This document shows, piece after piece, positions 30,180 to 39,407 of a stretch of DNA of 64,000 nt. Origin of the DNA: Metamycoplasma hyosynoviae (GTDB taxonomy: Bacteria > Bacillota_I > Bacilli_A > Mycoplasmatales > Metamycoplasmataceae); contig NZ_SOCH01000002.1 of the NCBI RefSeq assembly GCF_004365165.1, positions 186,001 through 250,000 of the forward strand. Reading direction: 5' to 3'. Numbering within the stretch: the stretch's first letter is position 1; each line of letters starts with the position of its first letter. The notes under the pieces were generated by a model. It made no database searches, had not been told where the DNA came from, and saw only the letters and a list, made by a program, of their open reading frames with translations. A program made the translations under genes and the position numbers.

Positions 30180-32129
30180 AAAAAGATTTGGTAAATTTTT
30201 TATCACTTTCACTTACTTTATAGTTTTTATCATCAATATCTGAATAATTTACATATAGTTTATTTATATTAATTAAATCTATTAATATTTGCTTTTTGTC
30301 TTTTAAATCTAATTTGTCAAATTCGTTATCAACTTTTAATAATTCATTTGTTGAAATAAACGGAATAATTCTTTGGTCACAATATATTTCGGTTTTTATT
30401 TTTTTAATTTCATCTTCATTTGCTGAAATAATACTATTTAAAAGTTCATATGCATCTTCTAAAAGTTCACAATAAACAAAAGAGCCGCCTCCCTTTCATC
30501 CTATTTCTTTTGATATACCAGTGTCATCATTTTTTATTACATTATTTAATCTTTCTACTGTTATATTATTAATGTAATCCATTTGTTCAATACCTATATA
30601 TTTTCTATTCATCTTATGTGCAACAGCACAAGTGGTGCCAGAACCCAAAAAGAAATCTAATACTAAATCATTTTCAGATGTAAAAATATCAAAATAGAAT
30701 TTAATATATTCTTCTGGTTTCTTTGCGTTTCTAAAAGAAACCCCACCTTCTTTATTGACTGCATTGTATTTTTCTGCATAATTTAAGAAATTAGGATATG
30801 GTTTCAAAGTAACATCTGAGCTTTTTGGTTTTCCTTGAAAATATCTTCCAGCTTTTTTTCCTGCTTTCGGAAATTGAAATAGTCTATATTTTCTTTCATC
30901 ATCTCCCATATCAAAAACCGCAAACATAGTTTCGGGAGGATAATTTTTATCATTAATTAAAGGTCTAAGATATTTTTCAAAAAATCTACCACTTGAATTT
31001 TTTTCGCTTATACTACCAGTTATTGTATACATTTTTAATTTTTTAAAATTAGGTTCACCGGTTTTTATTTCAAAAGTTCCAGGCTTATAAATAACTACTT
31101 CTTTATTACCTATTTTTATTTTTTCACATTTTTCAGGATCTTTTTCCAAAATTATTTCGTAGCAATATAAATCTTCTTCTTTTTGTTTAATCATTTTTGG
31201 CATTTTAAAATTTTTACTTTTTGAATAAACTAGTGTATATTCAATAACATCATTGTATTCTTTATCGCCAGTTAATATACGTTCAGTATTTCTAACCAAT
31301 GTGTTAAAATCCATTATATGTTTTCCGTCAGAAAATATTTCATCTACTAAAACCCTAAGATAGGGAAATTGATGAAAACTAATTTGAATTAATAATATAC
31401 CATCATCGCTCAAAAGTTTTTTTGCTATTTCTAACCTATTTTTCATAAATACAAGTCAAGTAGTTCTATTAAAGGAATCGTTATAAGAAAAACTATCAGA
31501 ACCTGTATTATATGGCGGATCTATATAAATGCATTTAACTTTTCCTTCATATACTTTTAAAATTGAAGAAAGAGCTATTAAATTATTTCCTTTAATAATT
31601 AAATTATCATTTTTATCAAAAATGATATCTTTATTTTCTATATTATTTTTACTATATCTTTTTATATTTGTGAATACTTTGGGTGCAAGCATTTGATTTA
31701 TTTGATCACTTGCGATTATTTTATTGTAAAAAATTTCTTCACGTTTTTGATCGTCTTTAGTTTGGCCACCATAGAGAATACAATCTTTGAAGGGAAAATT
31801 CAAGACTATATTTTCATTAAATAATGCCCCCCCCCCGAAAATGTTGAAAGGCCTATTTTATTTGAAAATCTTGTATATGAATCAGGCAAAAATTCTTTGG
31901 AATTTAGAAATCATACAAATTTATTTTTATCAAAAATTCAATTATCATTCACTTTTACAAAAAATGAATTTTTAATTTCTTCATTGGACATTAATAAACT
32001 TATTAATTCTTTATTCATGTTCATTACATCATTGTAAACAACAGGCTTTAAAATTTTTTTATCTTTTGATAAATATTTACTATTATTTTTTAATAATTCT
32101 TCAAGCAACTGAAAAATGTTATTTTTCAT
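30166..32129 (-). CDS. mod: Type III DNA methyltransferase, Mod subunit, phase-variable, currently out of frame
   Basis: The gene starts at ATG 32129 after AAAGGGAAAA and encodes about 97 residues (MKNNIFQLLEELLKN...), reaching a plus-strand C10 tract (31827-31836). In the present frame it then stops at 31806. The main body follows in the next frame: CIYIDPPYNTGSDSF (motif IV of beta-class N6-adenine methylases), then DFFLGSGTTCAVAHKMNRKY (motif I), to TAA at 30166. One more base in the tract (G11, or G8) would join the frames into about 654 aa, the normal Mod size. Mod sets the recognition site for both modification and cleavage, so this switch controls the whole system. Confidence 0.88.
31827..31836 (-). 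repeat. G10 (plus-strand C10) phase-switch tract in mod
   Basis: This is the longest G/C run in the window. The reading frames on either side differ by one base, and the sequence is one base short of the in-frame state. Confidence 0.92.
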
Positions 32130-32179
32130 TTTTCCCTTTCTTTTGTAAACTTAAATGCTAATAAATGAGAATTGATTTG

Positions 32180-32185
32180 ATTATA
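32180..32185 (-). promoter_or_regulatory. -10 box of mod
   Basis: A minus-strand TATAAT (TTTATAATC) lies about 50 bases upstream of the mod ATG, in the gap after the hinT terminator. Confidence 0.45.
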
Positions 32186-32256
32186 AATTAATTTGCAATT
32201 TTAATCTAAAATTAAATCTAATTTATTAATGTGCTAATGACCCAAAATAAAATAAA

Positions 32257-32289
32257 AAACAAATTCCCTTGCTTTAAGAAAATTTGTTT
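32257..32289 (-). terminator. Terminator of the p80-p60-hinT operon
   Basis: Arms AAACAAATT / AATTTGTTT flank a 15-base loop. In the minus-strand transcript the hairpin is followed by TTTTATTTTATTTT. Confidence 0.75.
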
Positions 32290-32306
32290 AATATTTAAAA
32301 AGGTTA

Positions 32307-32636
32307 TTATTCTTCTTCGTAATATGGAATTACGTGAATATGAGTTCTCGGAATTTCTTGTCCAGCGGCTTCACCGTTGTTGCTTTCCAATTTGAATCCT
32401 TTTGCATTAAGTTTTTTAACTTGCGATAAAGCTAATTTTTTAGTTAATTGCATTAACTTTACATATTGCTCATCTTCAATATCAAATAAGTTTTCTGAAT
32501 ATTCTTTTGGAACTACAAGGAAATGACCCTTATTAACGGGATTAATATCGAGAAATGCAATTACATCATCATCTTCATATAAGATAGTTGCAGGTATTTC
32601 ACGATCTATTATTCTCTGAAAAGTATCTTTTTCCAT
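32307..32636 (-). CDS. hinT: HIT family nucleotide hydrolase, HinT
   Basis: A 109-aa HIT-fold protein that hydrolyses purine nucleoside phosphoramidates. It has the N-terminal FQRIIDREIPATILYEDDDV, the FLDINPVNKGHFLVVPKE stretch, and the C-terminal triad region TxIHVIP. The usual H-x-H-x-H triad reads R-T-H-I-H: the middle (nucleophile) and last His remain, and the first is Arg. It starts three bases after the P60 stop. In Mycoplasma hominis, HinT is encoded with, and binds, the P80/P60 membrane pair; the same order is seen here. Confidence 0.93.
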   Translation of the reverse strand: MEKDTFQRIIDREIPATILYEDDDVIAFLDINPVNKGHFLVVPKEYSENLFDIEDEQYVKLMQLTKKLALSQVKKLNAKGFKLESNNGEAAGQEIPRTHIHVIPYYEEE

Positions 32637-32638
32637 TA

Positions 32639-34462
32639 CTATAAAATTCCTAATTGTTTCAATGTGTTTTTAATTTCGTCATTTAAATTTGAAGATTTTT
32701 CATCTATTTCAAATAATTTTAATTCTTTATAATATTGAATTGCCTTTTTAAAATAATCATCTGGACTATTGAATATCAAATTCAAAGCTAATTTTTTAGT
32801 TTCTTCTTTTTCGCCTCAAGGTGTTGAATTAAATGTGAATTTCTCTTCTCCACTTTTATTTTTGGTTAATAGAGGAACAACTTGCATTACATATTTTCCT
32901 TCAAATTCTTTTGATGAATCTTTGTAAATATCAATTTCAAGTGGAAATTCTAATATATTAAATTCTTTTGCACTTGATTCTGATTCGCCTTCAGCTGTTA
33001 TAAGTTTTGAATCAAATTTAACAGCGTCCCTACGTGAAATTTCTTGAATATTCATATTTCAATTAACTTCAACGTCTTTTGTTTTTTCAGGATCTATTTT
33101 AATTTTATCAATACTAAACTCTAAAGTATAGTCTTTATTCGTAGTTGTAATTGTATTGCCCAATGTTGCCAAGTATTCTCCAACATCAGTACTTGTCAAT
33201 TTATATTCAAAAGTAACTTTCTTAGTTGTCGGATCTTCTTTTCTAGTAGTTTCTTTTCACGATGAACCATCATATACTTTTAATTTAAAGTTTTTATCTT
33301 CAAGAGTTTTTAGAGTGCCGGCTTTAAATTTATTTTTAATATCATCTTCTAAACTGGCAAGTGCTCTATATTTAACTTTTCTAACTACTTTATTGAAAAT
33401 TAAACTTTCAGGTGAATAAATTCTATTTTTGTTTGGTTCAATGTAACCATAAACAACACTTTTTCTTTCTTTTATATCTTCAATAGTTATTGATAAATCT
33501 CTACCAGCAGTAAAATCAGATGATTTCTTATAACCTTTATATCCTCTTAATTTATCAAATTCAATACCCATATTGCTTTTGATCATAATTTTCTTTTGTC
33601 ATTCTTTAGCAACAGGATTTAAATCAAGTTGAGGAGTTTCAGAAGGGTTATAACCTGCAAGTCTATTAAAATCTTGAATGTTCTTAATTTTTCCTAATGA
33701 CTTACGTAAGTTCATATCACGTTTATCGGTAAATTCTCATGAAAAAACGATTGGAGTAAATAATAATTCTCTCAACATATTGATTGAGTCGTCTTTTCAA
33801 TCAAGTTTTTCATGAATTTCTTTTTCTTTAACGTTAATATCTTTTGGTAACTTTTTCTCAGCTTCGATTTTATCTTCGCCTTTACTATTATTAGCAACCT
33901 TTTTTAATTCAGGTCTATCTTTCAATAAGAAAAGTTTTTGTAACAGTAATTTTTGGATTTCTAAACTTATGTTTTCATTCAAAACGTGTGAATTTTTTAC
34001 AATAAATTTTAATTCTTCGGCTGAAGGTACATCAAATAATTTCGGATTAAAATTAGAAGTATCAATATTTGAATGTTGGAATGTTTCTTTTAAACTACTA
34101 AAGTATTGTTTATCAGTATCAATTTTTTTTAATGCTCAAACGTCAAAGATTTCTTTAAAATCTTTATTTAGTGCAGTATTATCTTTGTTTATAACTTGAT
34201 TAATTAAATCAATTTTATTATTTGAATTTATACCAGATGCTTTAATATCATCCGCATAAAATTGAGAAAGTAATACACTTGTAATCAAGTGTAAAACAGT
34301 ATTTTTTGAAAGTTGTGAATTGATTATTATTTTTTGATTACCAGCAGTTTCTGTGCTTTCGGTTGATTTTTTTGGACAACTTGTAGCAACTAATGTGAGA
34401 GGTAAAACTGTTGCTAGCGGAGTAGCAAGAAGCGTTAATTTCTTAAATATATTCTTTTTCAT
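32639..34462 (-). CDS. P60-like surface lipoprotein
   Basis: A 607-aa prolipoprotein. The signal peptide MKKNIFKKLTLLATPLATVL ends in lipobox LVATSC, followed by PKKSTESTETAG. The mature part is Lys/Asp-rich with no catalytic motif. Several in-frame TGA codons are read as Trp. It lies between the P80-like gene (13 bases upstream, with AGAGGA as its ribosome site) and hinT. By position and size it corresponds to M. hominis P60, which forms a surface complex with P80. The assignment relies on synteny more than on sequence I can recall. Confidence 0.75.
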
Positions 34463-34475
34463 TAGTTCCTCTTAA

Positions 34476-36680
34476 TTATTTTAGAAATTCGGTTAGTTGT
34501 TCAAAAATGTATTTTAGCATCTCAAGATTTTTCTTATTACTATGTTCAGTTAATCAATAACTTTCATCAGATGATTGGAATGAGAAGTCATGAAAGACGG
34601 CATTATTAATTTGTTCTTTTGTGTAATCTTCAATCTTTTTAATCTTTTCTTTTATGAATTTACTTTTAGCAATAACAGTTAACATTTTTTGATAATCTAT
34701 AACGCTTTTTATTGCGGTATCATCAAATTGTTTTTCAACAGATTCAAGTGTTTTATATTTTTTAGACTTAATATAATCTTTGAAATCTTGTTTTTCGATT
34801 AGTTCGGCAATCTTAAAGTCTGTATCAATTATTGAATTAAACATTGTATCTAAGTTCAATAATGGTTCTTTAAAGTCAGTTGTATAATTCAATTTAGCAT
34901 TTATTTGTAAATCACGCAATATAACTTTCTTGGTTTTTTCTTCATTTTCCAATTGATAAATATTTTGAATTGTAATACCTTCACTATTTACAAAAACATA
35001 ATTTCCATTTGTTTTATATACGGCATACAATTTTTTATCTGAAGTATCAATAAAAGCATCTCTAAATATTTCGCCAAGTTTTTTGTTTAATTTATCTGCA
35101 TTAGCACCATCAAGAGTTGATTTAATTAAATCATTTAACTTAGCATATTCTTTTGATTTTTCAGTGGTGTAATCGGATTTATTCATTTCACTGTTATTAT
35201 TATTCTTTAATTTATCATACAACGCTTTAATTTCAGTATTTGTGGTTGAACCTACAATTACATCATCATTATTGAATATTTCAATTAACTTGTTATATAA
35301 AGTATCAAATAAATTAGTTTCTTCTTTAGGCTTGAAAATACCTTTTGTATTTGATTGAACATCTGGCATTAATGCAGAAATTAATGGTAAATAAATTGAA
35401 GGATCTTTTTGATTCATTCTTGTTTCAATATCTTTGAAACCTTCTGAACCAAATTTCTTAGCATTTGTTGATGAGTTTGAAACTTCATCTAATGCAATTT
35501 CATCGTTTCTAGCACTTAATAAAGTTGTTGAGCCAATAGGTGTACTAGGATCAACTTCTAGAATTCTTGAAACACCTTTGAAGTCTTTAATAGCTTTCAT
35601 TCCAGGCACAACTTTAACTTTATCTTCTGCTGAACCGTTAAATAATGTGAATTTTAAAAGTTTAATAACTTGGTCTTTTGAAACTGATCAAGGTTTTGAT
35701 TTATCCTTTAAATCAGGTTTTGCATTAATAGTAAATTCAGAAGTAATTAATTGCTTTTTACTACTTCATTTTTTCAAATATCTTGAAATAGGATCTTTTA
35801 ATTCTTCAAATTTAGATTTTTCTCATTTAGTGATAAATGATCTAGTTGTAAAAATAGGAACTTTGTATTCGTCTTTTGTATTAATTTTTAATTCAGGTGA
35901 ATCAGCAGGAGGAAGAACATAGTTTTCATTTTCTTTAGCAAAAGGTATTTTTATAATTTCGCCTTTAGAAGCAATTTTTACTTTATTTCCCTTGTAGGTA
36001 TATTCAACATCTGAGTTAGCAGTTATTCCATCTTTAACTTCGGTGTAAGTAAAATCACGGTTGGTCTCAAAAGTATAACGTCTTTGGGCTTGAATTTTTA
36101 AACGTTCTGTTGATTTATAGTCAATAGCTTCTTGTTCTGTTTTAGCTTTTCCTCATTCAGGTTTTGCAATTTCTTCATCAAATTTTTCTTGTCATTTTTT
36201 TTGAAAACCAAATTGATCCTTGAATTTCTTTTTCAAGTTTTCAATTTCTTGTTTTACTTTATCTTTAACTTCTTGAATTGAATCTAATTTAAAACTTTTT
36301 TGGTTTGAAGAAATTTTGTTAGCATTATAAACAGCATCATAGTAAAGTGAAGCTTCATATTCTTTTTCATATAAATATTCAAATAAATGTTTATCCATTT
36401 CTTGTGATAAATGGCTCTTTTCATTTACCGAAGTGTTGTTCTTATTGATTTCACCGTATGTTACACTATATTTGTTACCACCTGAAGTTATTTCAAAAAC
36501 TACATCACTATTCTTCAAAATAGGAGTAGCTTTTGGAAGTGCTTTGTAAGCTTTTACAACTGGAATAGTAATACCAGAAATTAAAGCCCCAGAAAGTACA
36601 GTTCCTCAAGTTGCACCCATAATGATTTTCTTTCTTTTTACCTGCTGTTCAGTTGTAACAACTCTATTTTTCTTACTCAT
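34476..36680 (-). CDS. P80-like membrane protein
   Basis: A 734-aa protein. A basic N-terminus (MSKKNRVVTTEQQVKRKK) precedes one membrane segment at about residues 20-45 (GTVLSGALISGITIPVV) with no lipobox, which suggests an uncleaved anchor and a large outside domain rich in Lys and Asp. It heads the p80-p60-hinT operon. GAAAGG lies before the ATG, and a TAAAAT box lies about 37 bases upstream. In M. hominis, P80 anchors P60 at the surface and contacts cytosolic HinT. Confidence 0.75.
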
Positions 36681-36824
36681 TAAAATACCTTTCGGATTGT
36701 TAAATAAAAATAATTTAATATTTTACCATTTTTCTAAAATTAAATTCCATTAATGAGAATGCGGCCATTATTAGCAAATGTACAAGAGTATAATTTTTTA
36801 TAAATTTAACATAGTTAAGGTCAG

Positions 36825-36875
36825 TTTTTTGCCTAGAAAAATATCAAATTTTCAAGCATTTTTTAAGGCAAAAAA
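36825..36875 (+). other. 10-bp inverted repeat in leader of the 36957 gene
   Basis: Perfect arms TTTTTTGCCT (36825-36834) and AGGCAAAAAA (36866-36875) are separated by 31 bases. They lie downstream of a plus-strand TATAAT (36790-36795) and before the gene. It could be an mRNA structure or an attenuator, but no U-run follows the second arm. Confidence 0.4.
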
Positions 36876-36956
36876 TTTATCGTTTTGTTTTGAATAATTG
36901 AATAATTAATGCTTAAAATAGTAAAATATTTATTAACTTAAACTAAGTAGGTAGCA

Positions 36957-37817
36957 ATGGTTATAAATAATGTTAAGTATAAAAAAACTGAAATTTTAAA
37001 ACAGTTTGTGGAAGTTTGCGAGGCAAATTCTTTGTGATATTCACTAGATGAAAAAACACTTTTACTAGCTTTTACTAAAAATAATTTTGATGATTTTATG
37101 GATCATTATGAAGTATTTATGACTTATGATTCATATGAAAAATTGAAGCTAACTTGTCCAAAAAACGTTCTAGATAATTCAAAGCATTCTAGATACTTTG
37201 ACCTTCAATGTAAGTTTATAAGCGATATAAACAACATATATGAGAACCAACCATTTTTAAATATTAATTTAATTCTACCTACTACCATTAAAAAACTAAA
37301 AAAATTTGTAAGCTATAAAAACAAAAAGAAAAGTCAAATTAATCACTATCTTTCATACCGCAACACTAATGTTAGCAGTATCAAAAATAAGATTGCACTT
37401 TCTAAACTTTTACGTCCTTTTTATCTAACTTTCTCTTATAAAGAATTGATAAATTCTTTGTATACTGATGAATACGAAGGTTTCATAATAACTCAAAACA
37501 TCATTACAAAAAATATTATTGATAAATGAATTGGCAATCTTTCATTCAGAACTAAAAATGTAATTTTGAACGGTCTTACTGTAAAAGTTATAGAAGAATA
37601 TGAGGATTATTTAATTAATTTATTTGGAAAAAATTATGCAGAATTTATTCCAAATGAACCTGCTAATTGATACATCAACCCTATTGAAAAATACAACTTT
37701 GCAAAAATAGATTTAGAAGAAAATAAACCAACAAGCGAAATCAAAGTCTTCAATACAGGAGAAGAAAACAAAATTGATGGCACATTAAAAACCGAAGAAA
37801 TTAAGGTCTTTGACTAA
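36957..37817 (+). CDS. Degenerate LicD-like protein
   Basis: A 286-aa soluble protein. Residues 10-60 (EILKQFVEVCEANSLWYSL, then DEKTLLLAFTKNNFDDFMDH and YEVFMTYDSYEKL) follow the outline of the LicD nucleotidyltransferase family: a start helix, GTLLGAxR, then DxD and a DYEKL motif. However, the Gly-Thr and Asp-Asp-Asp-x-Asp residues are not kept. The C-terminal region has PNEPANWYINPIEKY, then an acidic tail. The start is ATG 36957 with AGTAGG upstream. If related to LicD, catalysis is doubtful. It may equally be a member of an undescribed mycoplasma family. Confidence 0.55.
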
Positions 37818-37835
37818 ACTTCTTCGGTTTTTATT
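37787..37835 (+). terminator. Terminator overlapping the end of the LicD-like gene
   Basis: Arms AAAAACCGAAGAA, inside the last codons, and TTCTTCGGTTTTT, past the stop, form a strong hairpin followed by ATTTT. Confidence 0.85.
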
Positions 37836-37865
37836 TTGAGGTTTTTGCTACTAAGTTTTAACAAA

Positions 37866-37886
37866 ACAAAAATGCCGTGTGGCATT
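37866..37886 (-). terminator. Terminator of the 37890 gene
   Basis: A compact hairpin AAAATGCC-GTGT-GGCATTTT lies directly after the minus-strand stop. The transcript then continues as TTTTTGTTTTG. Confidence 0.85.
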
Positions 37887-37889
37887 TTG

Positions 37890-38207
37890 TTAGTTATATA
37901 AAACTCTGTTTTTTGATAGTACACGTACTAGATGTAAAATACAAGTTACGGTTATTAAGATTAATAGGATTAAATAGAATACAAACAATAATATTGTGTC
38001 TACTTGTTTTCCTGAAAGTCCTCCACCTTGAACAATTAATACATATATCGATAAGAAAAATAAAGCTAGAAGTACACCAGCAAAAAATATTGTTGCTCTT
38101 TGGGTTACTTTTGGAAAGTCTTTATTGAAAGATAATGAAATTATTATCAAGTTGAATATAGCGGCAACAAAGCCAAATAGCAATACCGCTACCAAAATTC
38201 AAACCAC
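37890..38207 (-). CDS. Small three-helix membrane protein
   Basis: A 105-aa protein with three membrane segments: residues 3-24, 37-58 and 72-97. It ends in CILHLVRVLSKNRVLYN. GTG 38207 is chosen as start because AAGGAG lies five bases upstream and an in-frame TGA (Trp) follows; the next start would be TTG 38195. The hydrophobic layout and the terminal LVR/KN motif suggest kinship with the small membrane proteins at 22336-25163. Function unknown. Confidence 0.7.
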
Positions 38208-38302
38208 TTTTTCTCCTTGTTTAATTTTTGTAGTGTGTAAATTTTAGCACATAAGTCTTTTTATGTTAATAATAGAGTGTTTAAAAGACTTTTCTATAAA
38301 AT

Positions 38303-39397
38303 TTATTTAGAATTAGATTCTTCTTGTTCTGCAACAACTATATTAGGTTGTTCAGAAATTAAAGACTTACGTTTTTGTTCTTTAATTTCTCTAATTTTAC
38401 CATTTTCAAGTCATATAACTTTATCAGCAAGCTCAGCTATATCAGGATCGTGAGAAACTATGATAATAGTAGAATGATAATCACGGTTTATTTCTTGTAG
38501 AATCTTCAAAACAATTTTTCCAGTCTTTTCATCAAGTGCTCCAGTTGGTTCATCTGCTACTATGATTTCACTATTTTTTGCTAGCGCACGCAAAATTGAA
38601 ACACGTTGTTGTTGACCACCAGACATTTGTGAAGGATATTTATACATACATTCAAGTAGGTCAAATTCTTTAAATAATTTTCTTATATTAATTTTTTTTG
38701 ATTTATCTGCTTGAAGATAAGCACCAGTTTCAACATTGTCATAACTATTTAGATTTTGAAGTAAGTTATAGTTTTGGAAAATGAATGAAATATTTTTTCT
38801 CCGAAACATTGTTTGTTTACGATCGCTTAGATAAGGAAGTGAAATATTATTAACAACAATCTTACCACTTGTTGGACGATCAAGAGCCGACATTATATTC
38901 AATAGTGTTGATTTACCAGATCCTGATTTACCATATAAAATCGCAATCTCGCCTCTTTTAATACTAAAGCTTATTCCTTTTAAAACATTAGTTGCAACAT
39001 TACCTGAAATATAAGTTTTAGTTAAATTTTCAACTTCTACAATATAACCTTCAGTGTTATCCAAATGTGCATTAGCATCTTTTGGTCAAGGTTTATTATT
39101 AGCTTTAAGAAGTTTTTTTAACTCCCCACGATTCAAGATTTTAACCGAACTATCTTGTGGTGGATTTTGCGGATCAAATTCTAATTCAGGATTAATCTTT
39201 TCTCCTACTTCTTTTTTAGGCTTGTTTGCTTTTTGTTTTTTGGTTGGTGCAGCTTTTTTAGCGTTAATTTCTTTTTTTGATGTCTTTGCAGCAGAAGAAG
39301 CTTTAGCTTCTTTTGCTTTTTGAGATTCATGCTCTAAAATACTGAATTCTTGTTCAGCTGGTTCAGGTAAGTTTTTTTTATCATCTTGTAAATTCAT
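38303..39397 (-). CDS. ABC transporter ATP-binding protein, LolD/MacB type
   Basis: A 364-aa protein. The first ~110 residues form an unusual Lys/Ala/Glu/Pro-rich cytosolic extension (KTSKKEINAKKAAPTKKQKA). The ATPase follows, with LYGKSGSGKSTLLN (Walker A), Q-loop FIFQNYNLLQNL, signature MSGGQQQRVSILRA, VADEPTGALD (Walker B) and SHDPDIAELA (H-loop). It starts 10 bases after the giant permease stop, so the pair forms one exporter of the MacB/FtsX class. Substrate unknown; mycoplasma systems of this type are presumed to move lipids or lipoproteins. Confidence 0.92.
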
Positions 39398-39407
39398 TTT
39401 AACCTTC

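Noticed and set aside
33156-35922. Several plus-strand open frames across the P60/P80 genes
   Set aside because: Antisense shadows of long minus-strand genes with correct TGA-Trp usage.
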